From: Pseudomonas viridiflava
Lineage (GTDB): Bacteria; Pseudomonadota; Gammaproteobacteria; Pseudomonadales; Pseudomonadaceae
Direction of reading: 5' to 3'
Assembly: GCF_900582195.1 (NCBI RefSeq)
Contig: NZ_UTHA01000179.1
Coordinates: forward strand, 25,802 to 89,801
DNA length: 64,000 nucleotides
Position 1 is the stretch's first letter. Each line of letters opens with the position of its first letter. The notes under the pieces are model-generated. The model did no database searches and was not told the origin of the DNA. It saw nothing but the letters and a program-made list of their open reading frames with translations. The translations under genes and the position numbers were made by a program. Of the stretch, positions 1 through 7,051 are shown piece by piece.

Positions 1-421
1 ACCAGTCTGTAACAGGAAGTTGCCATGACAAAAAATTTAGTTAGCCAGACATCGATTTTTTTGCGGTGCAGATGGATTTTGCTGTTCGGGGATTTGTGTC
101 GTCATTGAAATCTGTACTGTTTTCCTCGCGGTGAACGCACCGGGGATTTGTTGCAGGGCTTTGCCACGGTTATGAGGCAACTTGTCACGCGGCAAACGAC
201 CACGCCGTTCAACGGCAAAAATGGGACTACTCTTTTAACGTTGCTTGATCCAGATCAAGACCCGAAAGGCATTGATCCGGTGGCCAGTTGGCCAGACTCC
301 CTGCGTTGCGATGGTTGTTTAAAAAGAACGAATCAGAATTCGCCGCACTCCATATCCGTGGGGGCAGTAGGCGCAGGGGCCACAAGCCCCACAGCCGGTA
401 TTACCTGACAGAGGAAGCCAT
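1..421. other. Intergenic leader upstream of cioA
   Basis: No convincing gene lies here. A short open frame covers 148-408, but it begins at a weak codon without a ribosome-binding site and its product resembles nothing I know. The clear signal is a perfect Anr/FNR-type palindrome at 245-258. The cioA ribosome-binding site (gaggaag, about 411-417) sits immediately upstream of the ATG at 422. The first 150 bases are AT-richer than the coding DNA, as expected for promoter sequence. Confidence 0.6.
245..258. promoter_or_regulatory. Anr/FNR box (TTGAT-N4-ATCAA)
   Basis: The sequence TTGATccagATCAA is a perfect match to the Anr/FNR consensus. It lies about 165 bp upstream of the cioA start codon. 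In P. aeruginosa, Anr is reported to repress cioAB at low oxygen, so a site here fits that logic. Whether it represses or activates depends on the transcription start, which I cannot place. Confidence 0.75.
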
Positions 422-1870
422 ATGTTCGGTTTAGAGGCACTAGATCTCGCCCGAATTCAGTTCGCGTTCACCATCTCGTTCCACATCCTGTTCCCGGCCA
501 TCACCATTGGCCTGGCGAGTTACCTCGCGGTGCTCGAAGGCCTGTGGCTGAAAACCCGTAACGACACTTACCGGGACCTCTACCATTTCTGGTCGAAGAT
601 CTTCGCCGTCAATTTCGGTATGGGCGTGGTCTCCGGGTTGGTCATGGCCTACCAGTTCGGCACCAACTGGAGCCGATTCTCGGACTTCGCCGGCGCCGTC
701 ACCGGGCCGTTGCTGACTTATGAAGTGCTCACGGCATTCTTCCTCGAGGCCGGTTTCCTCGGCGTGATGCTGTTCGGCTGGAACAAGGTCGGGCGCGGAC
801 TGCACTTCTTTTCCACCGTCATGGTGGCGATCGGTACGCTGATTTCGACGTTCTGGATTCTCGCTTCCAACAGCTGGATGCAGACCCCGCAGGGCTTCGA
901 GATCGTCAACGGCCAGGTTATTCCCACCGACTGGCTGGCGATCATCTTCAACCCTTCATTCCCGTATCGCCTGATGCACATGGCCACGGCCGCGTTCGTC
1001 GCCACGGCATTCTTCGTCGGCTCCTCGGCGGCCTGGCACTTGCTGCGCGGCAAGGACAACCCGGCGATTCGCACCATGCTGTCGATGGCCATGTGGATGG
1101 CGCTGATCGTCGCGCCGATCCAGGCGGTCATCGGCGACTTCCACGGTCTGAACACGCTCAAACATCAACCGGCAAAAATCGCCGCGATCGAAGGTCACTG
1201 GGAAAACCACGGTGATGAAGCGACGCCGCTGATCCTGTTCGGCTGGCCGGACATGAAAGAAGAGAAGACCAAGTTCGCCGTGGAGATTCCGTACCTCGGC
1301 AGCCTGATCCTGACTCACTCGCTGGACAAACAGGTGCCGGCGCTCAAGGAGTTTCCACCGGAAGACCGGCCCAATTCGACCATCGTGTTCTGGTCGTTCC
1401 GGATCATGGTCGGCCTCGGTTTCCTGATGATCTTCACCGGTCTGTGGAGCTTGTGGCTGCGCAAACGCGACACGCTCTACACCTCGCGTCCGTTCCTGTA
1501 TCTGGCGTTGTGGATGGGGCCGTCCGGCCTGATCGCGATTCTCGCTGGCTGGTTCACCACTGAAATCGGCCGTCAGCCGTGGGTGGTCTACGGGCTGATG
1601 CGCACGGCGGATGCGTCTTCAAACCACAGCTTCATGCAGATGAGCATCACCCTGATCATGTTTGTGGTGGTGTACTTCGCGCTGTTCGGCGCAGGTCTGG
1701 GCTACATGATGCGTCTGGTGCGCAAAGGGCCGAAGATCAGCGAGGGCACGGAAACGCCGGACGGTGGTCCAGGCAAGAAACGCACACCGGCCCGTCCGTT
1801 GTCCGCTGCCGACGACTCGGCCGATGCCGATCACGGCGACGACGACATTCGCGTGACCAAGGAGATTTGA
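422..1870 (+). CDS. cioA: Cyanide-insensitive terminal oxidase subunit I (CioA, cytochrome bd family)
   Basis: Subunit I of the bd-type quinol oxidase, an inner-membrane enzyme that oxidises ubiquinol and reduces oxygen to water without cytochrome c. The 482-residue protein begins with the family helix containing the haem ligand His21 (FTISFHILFP). It also carries the GRQPW signature near residue 385 (TEIGRQPWVV). The quinol-binding loop is short, which is typical of the cyanide-insensitive Pseudomonas form rather than E. coli CydA (about 522 residues). The start ATG has a gaggaag site just upstream. cioB follows after three bases, with its own ribosome-binding site inside the cioA tail. The charged C-terminal extension (about 450-482) is soluble and variable in the family. 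An Anr box lies upstream. Confidence 0.96.
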   Translation: MFGLEALDLARIQFAFTISFHILFPAITIGLASYLAVLEGLWLKTRNDTYRDLYHFWSKIFAVNFGMGVVSGLVMAYQFGTNWSRFSDFAGAVTGPLLTYEVLTAFFLEAGFLGVMLFGWNKVGRGLHFFSTVMVAIGTLISTFWILASNSWMQTPQGFEIVNGQVIPTDWLAIIFNPSFPYRLMHMATAAFVATAFFVGSSAAWHLLRGKDNPAIRTMLSMAMWMALIVAPIQAVIGDFHGLNTLKHQPAKIAAIEGHWENHGDEATPLILFGWPDMKEEKTKFAVEIPYLGSLILTHSLDKQVPALKEFPPEDRPNSTIVFWSFRIMVGLGFLMIFTGLWSLWLRKRDTLYTSRPFLYLALWMGPSGLIAILAGWFTTEIGRQPWVVYGLMRTADASSNHSFMQMSITLIMFVVVYFALFGAGLGYMMRLVRKGPKISEGTETPDGGPGKKRTPARPLSAADDSADADHGDDDIRVTKEI

Positions 1871-1873
1871 CTC

Positions 1874-2881
1874 ATGGGTATTGATCTTCCGCTGATCTGG
1901 GCCGTGATCATCATCTTCGGCATCATGATGTACGTGGTCATGGACGGTTTCGACCTGGGGATCGGGATTCTCTTCCCGTTCATCCCGGGCAAAGTCGACC
2001 GTGACGTGATGATGAACACCGTCGCCCCGGTCTGGGACGGCAACGAAACCTGGCTGGTTTTGGGCGGCGCGGCATTGTTCGGCGCGTTCCCGCTGGCTTA
2101 TTCGGTGGTGTTGTCGGCCCTGTATCTGCCGCTGATCTTCATGCTGATTGGCTTGATCTTCCGCGGCGTGGCCTTTGAATTCCGCTTCAAGGCCAAGGAC
2201 GACAAGCGTCATCTGTGGGACAAGGCGTTTATCGGCGGCTCGGTGGCGGCAACGTTCTTCCAGGGCGTGGCCCTGGGAGCGTTCATCGACGGGTTGCCGG
2301 TGGTCAATCGGCAATATGCCGGCGGCTCACTGGACTGGCTGACACCGTTCACGCTGTTCTGCGGCGCCGCGCTGGTGGTGGCGTATGCGTTGCTCGGCTG
2401 TACATGGCTGATCATGAAAACCGAAGGCAAGCTCCAGGAGCAGATGCATGACCTGGCGCGGCCATTGGCTTTCGTACTGCTGGCCGTGATCGGTATTGTC
2501 AGTATCTGGACGCCGTTGGCGCACCCGGACATTGCGACTCGCTGGTTCAGCATGCCGAACCTGTTCTGGTTCATGCCGGTGCCGATTCTGGTATTGGTGA
2601 CGATGTACGGGCTGATCCGCGCCGTGGCGCGCAACGCCAACTACATGCCGTTCCTGCTGACGCTGGTGCTGATCTTCCTCGGCTACAGCGGCCTCGGTAT
2701 CAGCCTGTGGCCGAACATCGTGCCGCCGTCGATCTCGATCTGGGACGCCGCCGCACCGCCGCAAAGCCAGGGCTTCATGCTGGTGGGTACGCTGTTCATC
2801 ATCCCGTTCATTCTGGGTTACACCTTCTGGAGCTACTACGTGTTCCGCGGCAAGGTTACCCATGAAGACGGTTATCACTAA
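1874..2881 (+). CDS. cioB: Cyanide-insensitive terminal oxidase subunit II (CioB)
   Basis: Subunit II of the same bd-type oxidase. It is a 335-residue polytopic membrane protein starting with the family's typical N-terminus (helix, then VMDGFDLGIGILFPF near residues 18-32). It stabilises subunit I and the haem-bearing core. The start is three bases after the cioA stop, with aaggag seven bases upstream of the ATG, so the two genes are translated from one message. The length matches CydB/CioB proteins (330-340 residues). A REP sequence follows the stop codon, and then comes a small third gene that probably belongs to the same operon. Confidence 0.96.
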   Translation: MGIDLPLIWAVIIIFGIMMYVVMDGFDLGIGILFPFIPGKVDRDVMMNTVAPVWDGNETWLVLGGAALFGAFPLAYSVVLSALYLPLIFMLIGLIFRGVAFEFRFKAKDDKRHLWDKAFIGGSVAATFFQGVALGAFIDGLPVVNRQYAGGSLDWLTPFTLFCGAALVVAYALLGCTWLIMKTEGKLQEQMHDLARPLAFVLLAVIGIVSIWTPLAHPDIATRWFSMPNLFWFMPVPILVLVTMYGLIRAVARNANYMPFLLTLVLIFLGYSGLGISLWPNIVPPSISIWDAAAPPQSQGFMLVGTLFIIPFILGYTFWSYYVFRGKVTHEDGYH

Positions 2882-2888
2882 GCAAAAC

Positions 2889-2916
2889 CCTGTGGGAGCG
2901 AGCCTGCTCGCGATGG
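2889..2916 (+). repeat. Single REP element between cioB and the small oxidase gene
   Basis: One copy of the fluorescent-Pseudomonas REP core (gtgggagcgagcctgctcgcg). It has no inverted partner, unlike most copies in this window. The bases just after it (about 2912-2933) form a further hairpin, cgatggcg with cgccatcg. It splits the cio operon between its second and third genes. Confidence 0.85.
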
Positions 2917-2957
2917 CGTCGGTAGCGGCGCCATCGATCTGACTGAGGATCGAAACA

Positions 2958-3125
2958 ATGACCGGCAAACATTCCCTGCACGACATTGAAGAAGCCGAAA
3001 AAAAACCGCTGTGGCAGCGGCTCGGCTGGTTGGCCCTGATCTGGGTCGGTAGCGTCGGCGTGCTGTTTATCGCCGCCAGCCTGATGCGCCTGTTCATGAA
3101 CGCGGCAGGCCTGACCACGCACTGA
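2958..3125 (+). CDS. Small single-helix oxidase-associated protein (DUF2474 / CydX-like)
   Basis: A 55-residue protein with a charged N-terminus (MTGKHSLHDIEEAEKKPLWQ) followed by one membrane helix at about residues 22-45. Small proteins with this layout directly after cydAB or cioAB form the DUF2474 family. By analogy with CydX they are thought to stabilise the oxidase, but that role is inference here. The ATG at 2958 is preceded by a weak purine stretch (gaggatcgaaaca). A rho-independent terminator follows 38 bases after the stop, marking this as the last gene of the cio operon. Confidence 0.82.
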   Translation: MTGKHSLHDIEEAEKKPLWQRLGWLALIWVGSVGVLFIAASLMRLFMNAAGLTTH

Positions 3126-3162
3126 ATCATCCCCGTCCCGGCGCCTTCGGGTACGGCTTTGC

Positions 3163-3188
3163 AACCCTCCTCACGGAGGGTTTTTTTT
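3163..3188 (+). terminator. Rho-independent terminator of the cio operon
   Basis: An eight-base-pair stem (aaccctcc / ggagggtt) with a four-base loop is followed by an uninterrupted run of T. It reads in the direction of cioAB and lies just before the convergent rlmG stop. Confidence 0.93.
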
Positions 3189-3198
3189 GCCTGGCGGT

Positions 3199-4323
3199 TT
3201 ACTTGCGGGCTTTGAGGATCACGAACTTCGGCGTGGCGGCCACCTGCTCGACGCCGCGGAACAGCCGCGCCAGTTTGCTGTGGTAGCCCAGATGACGGTT
3301 GCCGACGATGTACAGCGCGCCACCCACCACCAGCGCTTCGCGCGCCTGCTGGAACATGCGCCAGGCCAGGAAGTCGCCCACCACCTGCTGTTGATGGAAC
3401 GGCGGATTGCACAGCACCACGTCCAGCGATTGCGGTTCCTGCCCGGCCAGGCCATCGCCGGCACGCACGATGACCTCGCGATCGCCCAGCGCTGCCCGCC
3501 AGTTCTCGGCAGCCGATTGCACGGCCATGAACGATTCGTCGACCAGCGTGTAATGCGCATCGGGGTTTTGCAGGGCACTCGCGATGGCCAGAACCCCGTT
3601 GCCACAGCCCAGATCGGCGACTCGAGCACTGCCAAGGTTTTTCGGCAGATGCGGGAGGAAGGCACGTGTGCCGATGTCCAGACCTTCGCGGCAAAACACG
3701 TTGGCGTGGTTGAGCAACTCGATCGACGGCTCGTCGAGGCGATATCGTGAAGGGTAGGGCGAGGTGGCCGGGGCCTTTGCTTCTGGCGTGGCGATCAACA
3801 GCCGCGCCTTTTTCACCGCCAGAGAGGCTTGTACCGGACCGATGTAGCGCTCCAGCAGATCACCGGCGGCGCGGGGCAGGTGTTTGACCATGGCCGCTGC
3901 GATCACTTCGGCGCCGGGCGCGAGCTGCCCTTGCAAGCGGATCAGTTGTTCTTCCAGCAGCGCGAGGGTTTTCGGCACGCGGATCAGCACCCGGTCGAAC
4001 GGTCCGGTCAATGGTTCGCTGGCGGGTATCCTGCAAACTGCGTCAAACGCCTGGCCATTGCGCAGCAGGTTTTTCTCCAGCCCCTGAAAACCCAGAAAGG
4101 AGTCGCCGCTGCTGCTGACCTCGACCTTGCCGAGCAAGCTGATAGCCAAGGCACCGAAGCTGTCGTTGAGCACCAGTACGCGCGTGTCGGCCGTCGGTTG
4201 CTGCGCCACCAAATGGTTTAGCAGGTATTCGTCGGCAGCATCGAAGGCTTGCAGCGGTTCGTTCTGCTGTTCCGGCTGGCGGATCAGATCGAGTTGGGCG
4301 AAGGGCGTATCAAGCAAAGGCAT
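3199..4323 (-). CDS. rlmG: 23S rRNA (guanine1835-N2)-methyltransferase RlmG
   Basis: An SAM-dependent methyltransferase of 374 residues that modifies G1835 in 23S rRNA of the large ribosomal subunit. The C-terminal half holds the Rossmann-fold glycine motif (VADLGCGNGVLAI). It also has the catalytic NPPF motif (CNPPFHQQQ), typical of guanine-N2 methyltransferases. The N-terminal half is the family's degenerate methyltransferase-like domain. I start it at the ATG giving MPLLDTPFAQ; the frame stays open 38 codons further upstream, but that stretch looks non-conserved. The gene is convergent with the cio operon. Upstream on the same strand is the LuxR-type gene. Confidence 0.92.
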   Translation of the reverse strand: MPLLDTPFAQLDLIRQPEQQNEPLQAFDAADEYLLNHLVAQQPTADTRVLVLNDSFGALAISLLGKVEVSSSGDSFLGFQGLEKNLLRNGQAFDAVCRIPASEPLTGPFDRVLIRVPKTLALLEEQLIRLQGQLAPGAEVIAAAMVKHLPRAAGDLLERYIGPVQASLAVKKARLLIATPEAKAPATSPYPSRYRLDEPSIELLNHANVFCREGLDIGTRAFLPHLPKNLGSARVADLGCGNGVLAIASALQNPDAHYTLVDESFMAVQSAAENWRAALGDREVIVRAGDGLAGQEPQSLDVVLCNPPFHQQQVVGDFLAWRMFQQAREALVVGGALYIVGNRHLGYHSKLARLFRGVEQVAATPKFVILKARK

Positions 4324-4500
4324 GGGGCGGGAACTCAGGGTAATCAACGGGTTGTTCCGCAGCCCTGACATTGTGCTGCGCAACCGACCGAGTGTAATGC
4401 AACGCAGCTTGTTCGCGTCATCACTCAGGAGGGTCACAAATGGTACGTTTTTTTCTTTGTCATTACCCGCAAGTTTTAAAAGGAGGCATGGCCGAAGCGT

Positions 4501-5214
4501 CTAGATGATCCCGGCTCTGGCGGCCGCGATGACCGCGGAAATCTTGTTGCAGACATTGAGCTTCTCGATGACGTTCTGCACGTGATAGTTCACGGTGCGC
4601 TCGCTCAGGCTGAGGATTTTCGAGATCTCATAAGCGGTCTTGCCGCCCGCCGACAGTTGCAGGACCTCCAGTTCTCGCGGTGAGAGGTGCGGTTGCCGAG
4701 GTTTGAGAGACTCTGGCGGCAGGGTCCGGGCGAACAGCTCACTCAGGTGACTGGTGGCGTAAAACATATAACCAAAATGTTCATACAGCTCCAGAGGACT
4801 GATCGGACAGTGTTTGCGCGCCAGGCTGATAATACTGCACAAGCCGCTTTGCTCATGATGGAACGACTGGGACCAGCCATGTTGCATTCCGTGATGCTGT
4901 AGTCCTTGCCATAATTGTCGAGTATCTGCGAATACCGACTCGCACCAGACAATGGGTGTCATCGAATGATTGCAGTGTGCTATCAGTGGGTCAACTTTGC
5001 TGTAATTGTTTTTCTCGTATTGTGAATTCCATTCGTCAGGGTAGTTGTTGATTTGCAAGGTTTTATCAGGCATGTCGCGGTGAAGTGAAACAACTGAAAC
5101 TGCACAAAAGTTGAATCCGAGATTTTCGGCAAATTGCAGTAGTATCGGATAGGCCGTTTCTAATCCCTTGGCAAAAGTCAGTCTTTTTAACTGTGACTCC
5201 TTCCACGTTTCCAT
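4501..5214 (-). CDS. ppoR: LuxR-family solo regulator with AHL-binding domain (PpoR-like)
   Basis: A 237-residue regulator with an N-terminal autoinducer-binding domain (about 15-165) and a C-terminal LuxR/GerE helix-turn-helix (about 172-232, LSPRELEVLQL...TVNYHVQNVIEKL). All six ligand-pocket positions of the family can be aligned: W62, Y66, D75, P76, W90 and G113. It should therefore bind acyl-homoserine lactones, not plant compounds as the OryR/PsoR group does. No luxI gene is present anywhere in the window. The neighbours rlmG, fprB and mscL match the setting I recall for P. putida ppoR (PP_4647), which binds 3-oxo-C6-HSL. I prefer the start METWKESQ because ggag lies nine bases upstream; five more codons are open. 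Confidence 0.85.
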   Translation of the reverse strand: METWKESQLKRLTFAKGLETAYPILLQFAENLGFNFCAVSVVSLHRDMPDKTLQINNYPDEWNSQYEKNNYSKVDPLIAHCNHSMTPIVWCESVFADTRQLWQGLQHHGMQHGWSQSFHHEQSGLCSIISLARKHCPISPLELYEHFGYMFYATSHLSELFARTLPPESLKPRQPHLSPRELEVLQLSAGGKTAYEISKILSLSERTVNYHVQNVIEKLNVCNKISAVIAAARAGII

Positions 5215-5529
5215 CTCGTTACACTCCATTGACGTTGCGGGGGGCGCCGAATGGATCCAAAAGATCCAGCACGCAACGAAGTGTAGGATGTTTCCTACGA
5301 CAAGCTTTAAATTTTTTCGAGATTGAATATGAAAATCTGCCGATAAACAGTTCTTAGCGCTGTCAGGTTTTATATTAGTGGTGCAATCTAAAGTAATTAC
5401 TCAAATTCATGCCATGGGGGCGACTTTGATTTTCGTGTTTCTATTACGCTCGAATACCATTACCAATCTTCGGTGTTTAACAGAGGCCATTTGCGGGACA
5501 CTGGCAACCACCGCCCAATGGAGTGCGCC
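5215..5529. other. AT-rich divergent promoter region between ppoR and fprB
   Basis: About 315 bases without a gene. Two consecutive 60-base stretches (5281-5400) have only 20 and 21 G or C bases (33-35%), far below the surrounding coding DNA. A perfect 6-4-6 inverted repeat, gtaggatgtttcctac, lies at 5283-5298 and is a candidate operator. No other structure is obvious. Confidence 0.6.
5283..5298. promoter_or_regulatory. Candidate operator: 6-bp perfect inverted repeat
   Basis: GTAGGA-tgtt-TCCTAC lies 69 to 84 bases upstream of the chosen ppoR start codon, in the promoter region it shares with fprB. It does not match the lux-box consensus I know, so the protein that binds it cannot be named. 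Confidence 0.35.
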
Positions 5530-6306
5530 ATGACTGCCAGCGCAGAGAACTACACCACGCAGACGTTGCTCGATGTTCAACCTCTGACCCCGAGCCTGTT
5601 TACCTTGCGCACCAGCCGGGATGCCGGTTTTCGTTTCCGCGCCGGGCAGTTCGCCAGGCTTGGTGTGACCAAGGCTGACGGCAGCATTGTGTGGCGGGCC
5701 TATTCGATGGTGTCGTCACCTTTTGACGAGTTTCTCGAGTTCTTTTCCATCGTGGTGCCAGACGGTGAGTTCACCAGTGAGCTGAGTCGGCTGCAGGTCG
5801 GCGACACTTTGCTGGTGGATCGCCAGGCATTCGGCTATCTGACCCTTGATCGCTTCGTCGACGGGCGCGATTTATGGTTGTTGTCCACCGGCACCGGGGT
5901 GGCGCCGTTTCTGTCGATTCTGCAGGACTTCGAAGTCTGGGAGAAATTCGAGCGCATCATTCTGGTGTACAGCGTGCGCGAGACGCGGGAGCTGGCGTAT
6001 CAGGAGTTGATTGCCGGGCTCACGCAGCGAGACTACCTCCGCGAACATGCGCACAAATTGCAGTTCATCGCGACGGTGACCCGTGAGGCGCATCCCGGCG
6101 TGCTGCACGGCCGTATTACTGCGCTCATCGAAAACGGTGAGCTGGAACGCGCAGCGGGTGTGGAGCTGTCGGCGGAGCACTCGCGGGTCATGCTGTGCGG
6201 CAATCCGCAGATGATCGATGACACGCGCGCGCTGCTGAAAAAGCGCCACATGAGCCTCAGCCTGACCCGTCGGCCCGGTCAGGTGGCGGTGGAAAACTAC
6301 TGGTAA
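5530..6306 (+). CDS. fprB: Ferredoxin/flavodoxin-NADP+ reductase, subclass II (FprB-like)
   Basis: A 258-residue FAD enzyme that moves electrons between NADPH and ferredoxin or flavodoxin. The FAD-binding motif RAYSMVSSP lies near residues 56-64, and the NADP-binding motif GTGTGVAPF near 120. The protein ends in ...VENYW. A terminal Trp marks the E. coli-type subclass, which in P. putida is FprB rather than FprA; that assignment is from memory. The start at 5530 (MTASAENY) has ggag upstream; 19 more codons are open but lack support. The LysR regulator FinR that accompanies fprA is not here, which agrees with an fprB identity. A shared terminator separates it from convergent mscL. Confidence 0.9.
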   Translation: MTASAENYTTQTLLDVQPLTPSLFTLRTSRDAGFRFRAGQFARLGVTKADGSIVWRAYSMVSSPFDEFLEFFSIVVPDGEFTSELSRLQVGDTLLVDRQAFGYLTLDRFVDGRDLWLLSTGTGVAPFLSILQDFEVWEKFERIILVYSVRETRELAYQELIAGLTQRDYLREHAHKLQFIATVTREAHPGVLHGRITALIENGELERAAGVELSAEHSRVMLCGNPQMIDDTRALLKKRHMSLSLTRRPGQVAVENYW

Positions 6307-6336
6307 ACAAACGGCGCCTCGAAGGCGCCGTTGTTT
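6307..6336. terminator. Bidirectional terminator between fprB and mscL
   Basis: The stem aacggcgcc / ggcgccgtt has a five-base loop. It is flanked by an A-rich stretch on the left and ttgttt on the right, so it can end transcripts from both convergent genes. Confidence 0.8.
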
Positions 6337-6351
6337 CTATCGTGCAAAGGG

Positions 6352-6765
6352 TCAGGGCCGGGTGTTCTGGGCCTTGAGCAAGTCACGGATCTCGCCCAGC
6401 AACTCTTCTTCTTTGGTCGGAACCGGTGGCAGGGTAGGGGCCACGGCTTCTTCGCGTTTCAGGCGATTGATTGCTTTGACACCCATGAAGATGGCGAACG
6501 CGACAATGATGAAGTCGAGTACGGTCTGAAGAAACTTGCCATAGGCCAGCACCACGGCGGGCGCATTGCCCTCGGCGGCCTTGAGCGTGACGGCCAGATC
6601 ACTGAAGTCCACCCCACCGATCAGCAGGCCGATTGGCGGCATGATCACGTCACCGACAAACGACGAAACAATCTTGCCGAAGGCCGCACCGATGATGATA
6701 CCGACGGCCATGTCGACCACATTGCCTTTGACCGCGAAGGCCTTGAACTCACTTAGCACGCCCAT
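6352..6765 (-). CDS. mscL: Large-conductance mechanosensitive channel MscL
   Basis: A 137-residue inner-membrane channel that opens under membrane tension to release solutes during hypo-osmotic shock. The N-terminal amphipathic helix and first pore helix are classic (MGVLSEFKAFAVKGNVVDM, then VGIIIGAAFGKIVSSFV). A second helix lies at about 75-100, and a charged cytoplasmic helix ends the protein (EELLGEIRDLLKAQ). The start is set at MGVLSEF, which is invariant in the family; the open frame extends 24 codons further without a homologous N-terminus. It converges on fprB, which P. putida work links to osmotic stress. Confidence 0.96.
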   Translation of the reverse strand: MGVLSEFKAFAVKGNVVDMAVGIIIGAAFGKIVSSFVGDVIMPPIGLLIGGVDFSDLAVTLKAAEGNAPAVVLAYGKFLQTVLDFIIVAFAIFMGVKAINRLKREEAVAPTLPPVPTKEEELLGEIRDLLKAQNTRP

Positions 6766-7051
6766 AGTTATTTCCTTGTTACAGATGAGTTTGGTGTACG
6801 CAGTGTAAATCAGCAAAACGCGTCCTGCGCGAAACACCTTCTTACAATGCCCGTTTTTATCGACACATCAATCGACGATTAGTTTGCAAAGTGCCATCAA
6901 TCGCGCGCGAAATACCCCGTAACCCGCTGATCGTGAAGCCAATTTTTTCAATCATGGCGTTACGTTCTTTCTATTTATGTTCGACGTCACAGGCCTCTAG
7001 CCTTGGGTTGGCGCACCTGGATGCGCCCCAAAACAACCAGAGGATCCTGAT

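Noticed and set aside
148..408. Short open frame before cioA
   Set aside because: Weak start codon, no ribosome-binding site, no family resemblance. It covers the Anr box and presumed promoter.
4440..4500. Short gene with a strong aaaggagg site between rlmG and ppoR
   Set aside because: The ATG after the purine run opens only a very short plus-strand frame that runs into the ppoR 3' end; no product can be supported.
5530..6306. Calling the reductase fprA with FinR control
   Set aside because: The C-terminal ...ENYW is the E. coli-like subclass, and no LysR gene is adjacent; a LuxR gene is.
6766..7051. OxyR-type site upstream of katB
   Set aside because: KatB is usually peroxide-induced, but I could not find the spaced ATAG/CTAT pattern convincingly in this spacer.
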